Assembly (NCBI RefSeq): GCF_900055185.1
Contig: NZ_FIZX01000002.1
Location: forward strand, 164,586 to 228,585
Direction of reading: 5' to 3'
DNA length: 64,000 nt
Source: Grimontia celer
GTDB taxonomy: Bacteria > Pseudomonadota > Gammaproteobacteria > Enterobacterales > Vibrionaceae
The translations under genes were made by a program, and so were the position numbers. The notes below the pieces were generated by a model. The model was given only the letters and a program-made list of their open reading frames with translations, made no database searches and was not told where the DNA came from. Of the stretch, positions 36,229 to 44,519 are shown one piece after another (position 1 is the stretch's first letter; each line of letters starts with the position of its first letter).

Positions 36229-37188
36229 TCATTCAGTGTCCTTTCCTTTGGTAATGGTGAATACCGTTGCTCCAAACGACGCCCCAATGCCTGCAGCGAC
36301 AGCGAGGCAATGGGCCGTTTGTCCGGCTTTCATCCCGTCATAGAAATCACCAAGATTGACGAAGACATCACCGCCAAAGCAGTGGCCTAGTCGGGAAATA
36401 TTGCGCGAGTAGACTTTCTCCATACCGACTCCGAGTTTCGCGGTGAGCTTCTTCCACGTTTGTACATTCACATTGTGTGGCAGAATCACATCAACCTGCG
36501 CGAGCGAAAGATTGGCTTTATCCAGGCAACGACCGACGACCTTGGCAACATTCAGTTGGTAGTGTTCGTTATATTTTTGCTGCAGCCCATCATTGGTCTC
36601 GAGATAGATACCGCCAGAAAACTCACCATCAAACAGGGTTGAAACCGCCACAACGGCAATGTCGCTTTCGGTGCGGGTAAGTTTCACGAGATTGATGGTG
36701 TCGGAACTCAGCGCGACGGGGTTAACACGCAAATCTTCGTTGTCAGCAATATCTCCTGTCACAAGAAGAATGTTGTTCAACGAGACATTCCGCTCGAAGT
36801 ACTGCATGAGCTGCATGGGTGTGGCGCACTTGGTGGCGGATGACGAAAAGCCCAGCCAATGGCTCCCTGCGCCTTTGTTTGTCAGAGAGGCGCGGCTGCT
36901 TTTCAACATAACGCGCTCAGCGAATACCCCACATAAAGCGCCAGTGTGATTGTGTACCACTGCATCGCAAGCGGGCTCATCGCCAGCGCTTGCTTGGGCA
37001 TAGATTGAAAGTGCCCTTGCGTAGTATTCAGTGCATGGCGTCCTGTCGTAATAGGGAATTTCGCCAAAGCCATACCATTGGCTGAATACTTTTGCTGACG
37101 AGGCACTGAGAAACAGGGCATCGTGGTCAGCGGCAACATTCAGTGTAGCGGGTGCCGGTGCTGTAACGTTACGACTGATATAAAACAT
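36229..37188 (-). CDS. KAS III-like acyl-condensing/acyltransferase enzyme (copy 1)
   Basis: A 319-residue thiolase-fold protein. Cys121 in the S-A-T-K-C-A-T segment is the likely nucleophile. His238 is in the L-P-H-N-V-N motif, which matches P-H-Q-A-N of FabH. Thirty-one residues later, G-H-C-F-G-G-D replaces the G-N-T-S segment of FabH, putting His269 where the catalytic Asn should be. KAS III variants with a changed triad (for example CerJ) can form esters or amides instead of C-C bonds, so the reaction here is open. It overlaps the transglutaminase-like gene by 20 bases. Confidence 0.78.
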   Translation of the reverse strand: MFYISRNVTAPAPATLNVAADHDALFLSASSAKVFSQWYGFGEIPYYDRTPCTEYYARALSIYAQASAGDEPACDAVVHNHTGALCGVFAERVMLKSSRASLTNKGAGSHWLGFSSSATKCATPMQLMQYFERNVSLNNILLVTGDIADNEDLRVNPVALSSDTINLVKLTRTESDIAVVAVSTLFDGEFSGGIYLETNDGLQQKYNEHYQLNVAKVVGRCLDKANLSLAQVDVILPHNVNVQTWKKLTAKLGVGMEKVYSRNISRLGHCFGGDVFVNLGDFYDGMKAGQTAHCLAVAAGIGASFGATVFTITKGKDTE

Positions 37189-38119
37189 AGTCGTCTTTCC
37201 TTATTGATAATGTGGCGCGTTTACCCAATGTAGGGGAGACACTGATATCGCCGTCCGGGAGGAAACGTTCGTCTTCAACAAGCAACCGATAGCAATCAAG
37301 GAACGCTTCTTCATCCAGGAAATCAACCGCTGCAATGTCATCCAGCGCTTGGAGGTGCGGCTTAAATTTGGGCATGACACCTGGCTTGGAGTCGGTGAGA
37401 TAACCCCATAGGTCAAAGACATCAGCCTCGTAGCGACAAAGGCTTGCCAGATCAAACAACATGATTTTTCGCACGTACCAGAGCCCCATCTGAGCATTGG
37501 GTGTGCTGCCACTGAACCATTCCGCTCTGAGTTTCTTAGTGCGGATTTTGTGCCAGGCTCTGGGGCCTGAAATAAACTTGGCAGGGTCGACATTCACCGG
37601 GTTAATTCCCAGATCCTGATGCTGCATCAAGCGCGAACTGCCTCTCGGTTCGAGCAATTTCCACGACTCTCCGTCGTAATACTCCACAATCACATGATCA
37701 GCCAGCGCGCGTTTGGTGTCGTAGTACATATGAGTGAAGCCGTAACGAAGACGCGCAGGCACACCTTGGGCGCGGAATTGGCTGCAAATCAGCAGTGCGA
37801 GATCACGGCAGCGACCGCCGACAGGAGATTGAGGGGTATTAGGATCAGGATTCAGCTCAGCGTAGCGTTTAATGATTTCATTGACGGCGCGAAGCGATAG
37901 ATCGTTTTCGCGCTCTGGGCCCATTTCGTGAAATTCAGAGTGGTTGTAGTGAGCGACCAACTCGTTGGCGAGATCAATGGCAGCTTGTGGATCAGAAAGA
38001 ATGTCTTCTCCATAGGTTGGTGCGAATTGCTGCCAAGCGTCAAATTCCGTGTAAGGAGTATGGGTTGAGTAAATCCTGGCGATATTCATCATGGCAGATT
38101 GTGCGGCATTTGCTGTCAT
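37169..38119 (-). CDS. Transglutaminase-like cysteine enzyme
   Basis: A 316-residue protein with the papain-like transglutaminase core. Cys104 is in G-G-R-C-R-D-L-A-L-L, His142 in A-D-H-V-I-V-E-Y, and Glu157 in W-K-L-L-E-P takes the position of the usual Asp. No signal peptide is present, so it acts in the cytoplasm. A free-standing transglutaminase homologue (AdmF) makes an amide bond between carrier-bound acyl groups in andrimid synthesis, and this gene may do likewise. The ATG at 38119 has AGGGAG upstream and gives an ATGA overlap with the previous gene. A longer frame opens at 38161. Confidence 0.75.
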   Translation of the reverse strand: MTANAAQSAMMNIARIYSTHTPYTEFDAWQQFAPTYGEDILSDPQAAIDLANELVAHYNHSEFHEMGPERENDLSLRAVNEIIKRYAELNPDPNTPQSPVGGRCRDLALLICSQFRAQGVPARLRYGFTHMYYDTKRALADHVIVEYYDGESWKLLEPRGSSRLMQHQDLGINPVNVDPAKFISGPRAWHKIRTKKLRAEWFSGSTPNAQMGLWYVRKIMLFDLASLCRYEADVFDLWGYLTDSKPGVMPKFKPHLQALDDIAAVDFLDEEAFLDCYRLLVEDERFLPDGDISVSPTLGKRATLSIRKDDYVLYQS

Positions 38120-39006
38120 GGTCTTTCTCCCTGTAGTAATGCGTCGAGAACAGCCAGGCATTCGTTTTTCACCGTCTGTTCATGCTGAGATTGCGCTTCG
38201 GTATGGCTAGCTTGCCGGGGAAGGTGGATGAAATCGTAGTGCTCGCCTTCTGAAAGCAGGTGCAAGGTGGTTTTGTTGCGCTCAAACAGGTCAAGATAGG
38301 CTAATGGGCTGCCAAAAGTGGGGTGACTATCTTGCTCTGAATGTATCAATTGAATATTGCTGATTGGTGCATCGCTGAGTGTGCCATTGAGGTCTCGGGT
38401 GGCTGATAAGCCGGGTGCCATCAGCATGAGTTCATGTTGCCAGCCTGGGCAATTCCCGGCAGAGATAGCACGGATTAGCGGGTAAATACCGGCGGAAAAA
38501 GACACATAACGAACACGATTGATGCGCTCTTCTGAGAGCACAACGCCTGTTAGCAGAGAGAATGCGCGTAGCATGGCACTGTATTCGGGATAAGCATCCG
38601 CCAATGCAAAAGCGACTTTATCCGGGTCTTCGCTTGGCTTTAGGTTTGGGTTGATATAGCAACCTGCCGACAACACCCAATAGCCTTGTTGGGCAAGCTT
38701 TTCGGCAAGATGGAAGCAATCAAAAGGACCTCCATTGAAGCCGGGAAGCATCAAGCAGAATTTCTCAACCTCCACATCCGGCTTCGCTTCAACGCAACGT
38801 GTTTTCACTGCGCTCCCCAGATGGCTCAAGTAGTATCGTGCGTTTTGTTGACGCTCAGGCGGATTTGCAAGCTCACTTAACGGACACCAGATTGCTAGGT
38901 TTGTCGGCCTGCCTTCGAGCGTCACCAGGTTATTGAACATAGCAACGTCGATTGGTGTCTGTGTATTTACTCTTGTTTGGCGGGGCGTAATGAGCGTGTC
39001 AAGCAT
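38116..39006 (-). CDS. Alpha/beta hydrolase, possible thioesterase
   Basis: A 296-residue cytoplasmic alpha/beta-hydrolase-fold protein. The early L-P-G-F-N-G-G segment fits the oxyanion loop, V-S-F-S-A-G is a nucleophile elbow in which the first Gly of G-x-S-x-G is replaced by Ser, and G-E-H-Y-D-F-I-H supplies the candidate catalytic His. It could release carrier-bound intermediates or edit misprimed ACP. Overlaps both neighbours (8 and 4 bases), consistent with strict co-expression. Confidence 0.65.
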   Translation of the reverse strand: MLDTLITPRQTRVNTQTPIDVAMFNNLVTLEGRPTNLAIWCPLSELANPPERQQNARYYLSHLGSAVKTRCVEAKPDVEVEKFCLMLPGFNGGPFDCFHLAEKLAQQGYWVLSAGCYINPNLKPSEDPDKVAFALADAYPEYSAMLRAFSLLTGVVLSEERINRVRYVSFSAGIYPLIRAISAGNCPGWQHELMLMAPGLSATRDLNGTLSDAPISNIQLIHSEQDSHPTFGSPLAYLDLFERNKTTLHLLSEGEHYDFIHLPRQASHTEAQSQHEQTVKNECLAVLDALLQGERP

Positions 39007-40534
39007 GGCAAGTCACCTGTTTAATGAGTGCTTTTTTGTCGAGCTTTCCATTTCTGTTCTGAGGTAGTGAAGTGACATTCACGAAATGGGGCTGAACGTA
39101 GTTGTCATACTGGTCGCGGAAGATGCGTGCCAACGCTGATTCGGAGATCTCAGCGTTCACTGTGACCACAAGCAGGCGCTCAAATGTGCCAGCTTCTCCC
39201 TGCGTAAATGGCATCACAACCACTTCTTCCGCACGCGATTTTTCTTTGACGAATGACTGGCAGGCAGCGGTATTAAAACGATACCCACCGATTTTGATGT
39301 CATCATCCTGACGGGCAATGAACACGTGGTTTCCATCATCCTCTATACGGATAATGTCGCCTGTTCGAAAGAGGTTTCCATGCTCTGGGCTAAACGCGAA
39401 TCGCAATGCGGTTTGCTCAGGATTCTTCCAATAGGTTTTTAGCACTTGAGGGCCGGCAATATACGCTTCACCTGTGCCAAACGGTTGAAGCTCGCTGTCT
39501 GGTGTGGGTTGCACTAACAGCTGGTGACCACCAAAAGGTTTACCTAGCGGCATATGCTGCGGGTAGTGGGTGTCTGCTTCGAACCGACATGCCATCATGG
39601 CAACGGTGCATTCTGTCGGGCCGTAATAGCTGTAAATAACACAATTCGGTGCAGCATCTTTCAGTGCTTTCAGCAGTGCGGGTTGCACTGGCTCACCACC
39701 CACAAAAGCGAGGCGCAGGTCTGGATACTGGTCGGGCTGCAGCTGACGTGTTTTCTGTAGATATGAAACGGTTGATGGAACCGATGCCCACGCACTGACG
39801 CCATTGGCTTTGAGGTAGCCGGAAAAGTTGAACTTATCATTTTCACGAAGCACGGCAATCGCACTTTGGTTGAACAGTGCAATAAAGATTTCGTGAATGC
39901 TGAAATCAAAGCTCAGTGGAGAAATATGGCTGAATACATCGTCAGCCTGAATACCGAACTCCTCACGTGTCGCTTCAAGATAATTGAGTAGATTGTGAGT
40001 CTCTACGCCCACCCCTTTCGGGTTACCGGTGCTGCCTGAGGTGAAAATCAGGTATAACTCGCGGTTATTCATAGAAGGAGAAGAGAATGATTGGGCGGTC
40101 TTGTGGAAGGCATCGTCTCCCGCTTCAAAGCGCGCCTGATTCAGATGCTGCCCTTCTTGTGATACCAGTGTGGGACAGCCATGGGCTGTGGCTTCTTCAA
40201 GCAAGCGTGAATCCGGATTGTCGGTATAGAAAAAAGCGACAGGTAATTCCCGGAGCAATCTCGCCAGAGATCGGTTATCAATCTCCGCCGTCACTGGCAC
40301 CAGGGTATAGCCGTAAACCACGCTGAAAACGTACAGAGCGATGCTCTGGTAACCGCGCTGTGCGGACATAATGATATGGGTGCCGTGCTGATGTTCGCCC
40401 TTGGCATCTACGAGCTTATTCTTCAAGGCTTCGACATCATGAATCAGCTCGTGATAGCGGTACGTTTTTCCCTGGTCGATGACGGCTTTTCGTTTGCCAG
40501 CGTCGACCATGATATTAAATAGCTTGTCTCTCAT
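38999..40534 (-). CDS. Free-standing adenylation enzyme (NRPS A-domain-like)
   Basis: A 511-residue ANL enzyme of the amino-acid-activating (DltA-like) subgroup. Motifs are I-F-T-S-G-S-T-G-N-P-K-G-V (A3), S-F-D-F-S-I-H-E-I-F (A4 region, with the Asp that usually binds an alpha-amino group), Y-Y-G-P-T-E-C-T-V (A5), F-R-T-G-D (A7) and N-G-K-L-D-K-K (A10 Lys). It probably activates an amino acid. It lies directly beside a KAS III-like gene and an AMP-ligase/KAS pair, as if each ligase feeds one condensing enzyme. The start has GAGGG 9 bases upstream. Confidence 0.85.
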   Translation of the reverse strand: MRDKLFNIMVDAGKRKAVIDQGKTYRYHELIHDVEALKNKLVDAKGEHQHGTHIIMSAQRGYQSIALYVFSVVYGYTLVPVTAEIDNRSLARLLRELPVAFFYTDNPDSRLLEEATAHGCPTLVSQEGQHLNQARFEAGDDAFHKTAQSFSSPSMNNRELYLIFTSGSTGNPKGVGVETHNLLNYLEATREEFGIQADDVFSHISPLSFDFSIHEIFIALFNQSAIAVLRENDKFNFSGYLKANGVSAWASVPSTVSYLQKTRQLQPDQYPDLRLAFVGGEPVQPALLKALKDAAPNCVIYSYYGPTECTVAMMACRFEADTHYPQHMPLGKPFGGHQLLVQPTPDSELQPFGTGEAYIAGPQVLKTYWKNPEQTALRFAFSPEHGNLFRTGDIIRIEDDGNHVFIARQDDDIKIGGYRFNTAACQSFVKEKSRAEEVVVMPFTQGEAGTFERLLVVTVNAEISESALARIFRDQYDNYVQPHFVNVTSLPQNRNGKLDKKALIKQVTCHA

Positions 40535-41504
40535 TAAGAAATCCCTCTAGCTGAACTACTTCCAACACGCATGCGCCAAACATGCCCCCGGCACCTGCGG
40601 CAACGGCCAGAAACCTTAGCGGCGCGGAGGCTGTCGGGTTTGTGCCGGCAAGACGATGTTTTTCAATCGCGTCACTCAGGTTGATCACCATGTCATTGCA
40701 GAAGCAGTGCCCCTCGGTCTGGATATTGCGCGCAAAGAGCTTGTCTTCCGCTACATCGAGCGATTGGCAGAGAAAGCGCCATGACTTGATATTGATGTTG
40801 TGAGGCAGGATATGGTCGACTTCCTCTAGCGTGACGCCTGCTCTTTCAAGCGCAGAGTGGATGACCTGATGCATATTGCTGCGATAGCTGTCTTCGTAGG
40901 CTTTAGTTTCTGAACCTTCGCCCCAGATGCCGCGGGAAAAACGTCGGTCGTAGTGCATATACACACTACTGACGCGAATTTTTGGCGTGTCTGTCTGGGT
41001 CAAAAACAAACTGGTACTGCTGTCCCCCTGAACAGAGAGCCCACGTGTGATCCGCATTTCTTTACTAAAGGCCAATTCTCCGTTGTGAATGGCAACCTGA
41101 TGTTCGGACTGTGTTCGGAACAGGAGATCAAGCTGCTTAAACAGTGATACACATCGATTGGCATTGCCCGAACCCAAAGGGGTCAGGTTGTGGATGCGAG
41201 CTAATTTTCGGTCTAATGAAAGCCCAAAGCGCGTGCGTCTCGCGCCAGTGTTCGCACTTCGCAGCAGTGATGGGTTAACCGATTTGCTGCGAGAAACCAG
41301 AGGTAGCAGAATGTCGTCGGTCGATGTGCCTTCTGGCAACACATTGACGGACTCGATTCCCATCATCTTTTTCAGAATATGGGCATTGAATGACGAGCAA
41401 TGCACGGCGTCATGTTCTTCAATCAGCACCAATCTATGCTCTGGCCGAATCACCCGGATTGCATCGATAGAGAGCGCTTTAGATGGCATCGTTACGGATG
41501 TCAT
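40515..41504 (-). CDS. KAS III-like acyl-condensing/acyltransferase enzyme (copy 2)
   Basis: A 329-residue thiolase-fold protein. Cys118 in N-A-N-R-C-V-S is the likely nucleophile, His235 is in L-P-H-N-I-N, and G-H-C-F-C-N-D follows with His266 exactly 31 residues after His235, the same spacing as in the two other copies. The Asn seen in FabH-type enzymes is therefore missing in all three. The gene ends 20 bases inside the next ligase gene and starts with an ATGA overlap with the previous ligase. Sequence divergence from the other copies is high, so they have distinct substrates and are not recent duplicates. Confidence 0.78.
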   Translation of the reverse strand: MTSVTMPSKALSIDAIRVIRPEHRLVLIEEHDAVHCSSFNAHILKKMMGIESVNVLPEGTSTDDILLPLVSRSKSVNPSLLRSANTGARRTRFGLSLDRKLARIHNLTPLGSGNANRCVSLFKQLDLLFRTQSEHQVAIHNGELAFSKEMRITRGLSVQGDSSTSLFLTQTDTPKIRVSSVYMHYDRRFSRGIWGEGSETKAYEDSYRSNMHQVIHSALERAGVTLEEVDHILPHNINIKSWRFLCQSLDVAEDKLFARNIQTEGHCFCNDMVINLSDAIEKHRLAGTNPTASAPLRFLAVAAGAGGMFGACVLEVVQLEGFLNERQAI

Positions 41505-43054
41505 GACACCACCTCTGCGTTGACCTGCTGGAAGAGAGATTTGTGGTCTACCTTCATATTTTTATTGAGTGGGATCGGCCCGATATTGATTTTGAGTGGC
41601 AGGGCATAACTGGGTAACACAGTGGCGACTTGATGCCGGATGTCGACTTCATTCAATCCCTCGCCAGAAATAAACAGGACGATGCCAACGGTGGTGCCGT
41701 TCGTAGAGTTTTTCTCCACAACGGCGAGGTTTGAACAAGGTACGGCTTGTCTAATCAGGTGTAGAATTTCATTCTTCTGTATGCGATGACCGCGGATCTG
41801 CAACTGATCATCTGCGCGGCCCAGATAGTGATTGGGCTTGCCGGGTGAGAGCTCGACAATGTCACCAGTGCGGTAGAGAAGTTGTCCTGACAGCGGTTCT
41901 TCTACCAGTTTGTCACGGCAGAGCTTGCCATCACGGAAATAACCATCGAAAACCTGAGCACCACCAACAAGCAGTTCGCCATGCCCTTCCTCTGAAATAT
42001 GACCTTCACTCAGGACATAGAATGTCGTGTCATCCCATGCGTTACCTATCGTGAGAACGCCATTTAGCACGTCATCATCACTGGGGTGAGTGACCTCTTT
42101 CCCTGATACCGATACCGTGCATTCTGTTGGGCCGTAGAGATTAAAAATACGGCTATTAGGTGCCAGCTCTCTCCATGCTTGCTGAATGACCATTGGAAAT
42201 GCTTCACCGCAGATCATTGTTTTACGAATGCTGTTGAAGCGATGATTGCCGAATTTTTTTAATTGATTCAAGTGGTTGATAAATGAAGGGACACACGACC
42301 AGAAGCTAATTTGGTGTTTGTCGACAAAGTTCTCAACGGTGGCTGGACTGAGAAGATCCGACTTCTCCGCAACACATAAACAGGCGTGATTGTGGATAGG
42401 TACATAGAGCTCGTGAATGTTGAAGTCGAAACAAACATCGTGAATGACTGAAAAACGATCGGTTCGATGAATGTCGAAAAAGCGTGTCGCGGCACTGAGG
42501 TATGCCTGCAGATTGTCGCTTTTTATCGGCACAGATTTCGGTACCCCAGTGGAACCGGATGTGGACAGGATGTACACACAATCCTCAAGCTGGAAAGGGT
42601 TTTTACCCGTGTTATCAGGCCGTTCCGTTGTTGTGTAGTTGAAGTCAGTATCACAAACCAGTGTCAGTGCGGCACGTTCAGAAATGGCGGACAGCTCTGA
42701 TGCAGTTTCTGCATCGGTAAGCAGTAAAAACGCCTGCCATTTCCCCGCTTTTGCTTCTGCACGGTCAAAAGGCTCGTTCAGCGAAATAGGCTCGTAGGTA
42801 ATCCCTTCAATCCCCAGCAAAAGGTTAAACAGATTGCTGAAAAAGGGCGAACGGGAGCAAGTGATAACAGGCACGTTAGGTTTCAAGTGGCCTTGCTTTT
42901 CAAGCAACGCCCTTAACGCTGTCGACATATCCAGAAGTTGGCGGTAGCTGATTTCCAGGTGTCGAAAACGTACTGCAGCAGCATCACCGTAATGTGCAAG
43001 ATTATCCTCGATAGTCTTGAGCAGAGGCGTGGTGTTTGGGGTGATATTAGTCAT
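41501..43054 (-). CDS. Free-standing adenylation enzyme (NRPS A-domain-like)
   Basis: A 517-residue ANL enzyme. Motifs are L-S-T-S-G-S-T-G-V-P-K-S-V (A3, with Ser replacing the usual Gly after Lys), F-D-F-N-I-H-E-L (A4, amino-acid type), L-Y-G-P-T-E-C-T-V-S (A5), Y-R-T-G-D-I (A7) and a weak A10 (N-M-K-V-D-H-K). The ATG at 43054 has AAGGA upstream. A longer frame to 43078 overlaps the previous gene more. Probably loads an amino acid on the free ACP or forms an acyl-adenylate used directly by the KAS-like enzymes on each side. Confidence 0.85.
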   Translation of the reverse strand: MTNITPNTTPLLKTIEDNLAHYGDAAAVRFRHLEISYRQLLDMSTALRALLEKQGHLKPNVPVITCSRSPFFSNLFNLLLGIEGITYEPISLNEPFDRAEAKAGKWQAFLLLTDAETASELSAISERAALTLVCDTDFNYTTTERPDNTGKNPFQLEDCVYILSTSGSTGVPKSVPIKSDNLQAYLSAATRFFDIHRTDRFSVIHDVCFDFNIHELYVPIHNHACLCVAEKSDLLSPATVENFVDKHQISFWSCVPSFINHLNQLKKFGNHRFNSIRKTMICGEAFPMVIQQAWRELAPNSRIFNLYGPTECTVSVSGKEVTHPSDDDVLNGVLTIGNAWDDTTFYVLSEGHISEEGHGELLVGGAQVFDGYFRDGKLCRDKLVEEPLSGQLLYRTGDIVELSPGKPNHYLGRADDQLQIRGHRIQKNEILHLIRQAVPCSNLAVVEKNSTNGTTVGIVLFISGEGLNEVDIRHQVATVLPSYALPLKINIGPIPLNKNMKVDHKSLFQQVNAEVVS

Positions 43055-43994
43055 GGAAAGATTCCTTATCGGCTTCATTGCGCTTTAAGGTGACGCTGGA
43101 GAAAAAGCCGCCAACTCCTGCGGTAACGCAGAGAAAGAAATCGGGTGCGTGAGCAACATCCGCGTCACCGGAGACGGTGAGTTGTTCCAACAGCTTAAGG
43201 TTGATGAACGCGTCGCTGCCGTAACAGTGGCCATGGTCAGAGACACCACCGGTGAAGAATGTCAGTTGAGGATTACCTAGCTTCTTTTCAATAGCATTCC
43301 AGGTGTACACATTGACGTTATGCGGCACGACCGCAATGCGCGCTTCCGGATTTGGATTGATGGCTGCCAATGCCGATTCGATCAGAGCGACGATACGGTC
43401 TTTATAAGTTTTCTCGTAAACAGAGTGGCTATCAGGTTCTTCCCAGGCTCCTCCGAAATGGGCGGGGTAAACCTGTGATTGATAGTCGACAAATTGGTAG
43501 TTGCCGGATGTGACATCAAGACTGACTGCGCTTCTAGCATCGCCTGTGACGGTAGAGCCGGGAATGTCTTTTAAAATAGAAGTAAAGCCCGTGTCGCAAG
43601 TGACTATGATTTGTTTGCTTTCTTGCTGCCGGCGGCGATAAAGGTCGATCACTTTAAACGTCGAGGCGCAATTACTGGCCGTCGAGCCAAACAAAGCGCC
43701 TTTACCTTCACTAACACGGTTTAACTTACGAAGGCACGATTGGCCGAAGGGATAAACCTCTTGGCCAGTATGTGTATAGGCAAGATAGGTTGAGCCTTTC
43801 AGTGCCGGCTGGTGGCAAAAGTCATCCTGAAACAGGTACTGATAAGGTGATTTGCGAGACACCGGCGTTTGGCTTATCCGGAATATCTTTTTGATGATGC
43901 CGACGTAGCCGTTGTCATAGCCGAGCTCCGAAAGCGTCGTTTCAACGGGCTCCCTGAGCTCTGCAGTGTCCGACCAATAATTTAAGTGGGTCAT
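43047..43994 (-). CDS. KAS III-like acyl-condensing/acyltransferase enzyme (copy 3)
   Basis: A 315-residue thiolase-fold protein and first gene of the leftward operon. Cys109 (A-S-N-C-A-S) and His225 (V-P-H-N-V-N) match the FabH nucleophile and His. G-H-C-Y-G-S-D at 255-261 replaces the Asn loop and puts His256 31 residues after His225. Its start is 62-79 bases from the lux-box-like repeat at 44055-44074, so it is placed for direct quorum-sensing control. The ribosome binding site is weak (GGATTGG). Confidence 0.78.
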   Translation of the reverse strand: MTHLNYWSDTAELREPVETTLSELGYDNGYVGIIKKIFRISQTPVSRKSPYQYLFQDDFCHQPALKGSTYLAYTHTGQEVYPFGQSCLRKLNRVSEGKGALFGSTASNCASTFKVIDLYRRRQQESKQIIVTCDTGFTSILKDIPGSTVTGDARSAVSLDVTSGNYQFVDYQSQVYPAHFGGAWEEPDSHSVYEKTYKDRIVALIESALAAINPNPEARIAVVPHNVNVYTWNAIEKKLGNPQLTFFTGGVSDHGHCYGSDAFINLKLLEQLTVSGDADVAHAPDFFLCVTAGVGGFFSSVTLKRNEADKESFHD

Positions 43995-44054
43995 AGTGCC
44001 AATCCGTTTGCTGACTTATGGCTATCATTGTTGTCCCTCTATTTCCATTCACCC

Positions 44055-44074
44055 AGCTGTCAGTTCTGACAGTT
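44055..44074. promoter_or_regulatory. Lux box between divergent biosynthetic operons
   Basis: AGCTGTCAGTTCTGACAGTT: perfect 7-bp arms CTGTCAG and CTGACAG separated by TT. This fits CTGT-N8-ACAG, the spacing of the classical lux box (CT-N12-AG). It lies 61 bases from the leftward KAS gene start and 63 bases from the rightward secreted-protein start, so one LuxR dimer could activate both directions. I see no strong -10 hexamer on either side. Confidence 0.72.
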
Positions 44075-44136
44075 AGTCCCCAGAAAAAGCTGTGACATGG
44101 TTAAGGAAGCTTCCCGACAAACGAAATGGAGGAAAT

Positions 44137-44505
44137 ATGTTTCGGAAGATGTTGCACGCATTGATCATGGCGGCAGTGGTGTTGGTATCGCCCCTGACCT
44201 TTGCCAAATCAGACTTCAGCCAAGCGGAGATTCGCACGTTGATTAACGGCCATGAGCTCTCTGGCAGCCCTTGGGTGTTTGAGGAAAGTGATGAAATCAA
44301 TCACTTTAAATTCTTGCGTGAAGAGCGGAATCAGGAGTACCTGGAGTATTTCGTCTATATGAGCCTTCGCGCGGAGAAGGCTTGCCATAACGTGTTGAGT
44401 CTCATCACCATCAACATGAAAAGTGATGAAGTTGAAGCAGTGGATATGGTGCACCATGCCCCTGCACCACGCTGTCTCACATATACAGAGTTCAAAAACC
44501 CATAA
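44137..44505 (+). CDS. Small secreted protein of the quorum-linked locus
   Basis: A 122-residue protein with a clear signal peptide (M-F-R-K-M-L-H-A-L-I start, cleavage probably after F-A-K). The mature part of about 100 residues is acidic, helical and has two cysteines. The ATG at 44137 has GGAGG 5 bases upstream, and an upstream in-frame ATG at 44092 is inside the regulatory region. No family is recognised. It is the first gene of the divergent unit, 14 bases before the decarboxylase. It could be an immunity or chaperone protein, but nothing in the sequence shows this. Confidence 0.7.
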   Translation: MFRKMLHALIMAAVVLVSPLTFAKSDFSQAEIRTLINGHELSGSPWVFEESDEINHFKFLREERNQEYLEYFVYMSLRAEKACHNVLSLITINMKSDEVEAVDMVHHAPAPRCLTYTEFKNP

Positions 44506-44519
44506 GAGGATGGCGTGTG

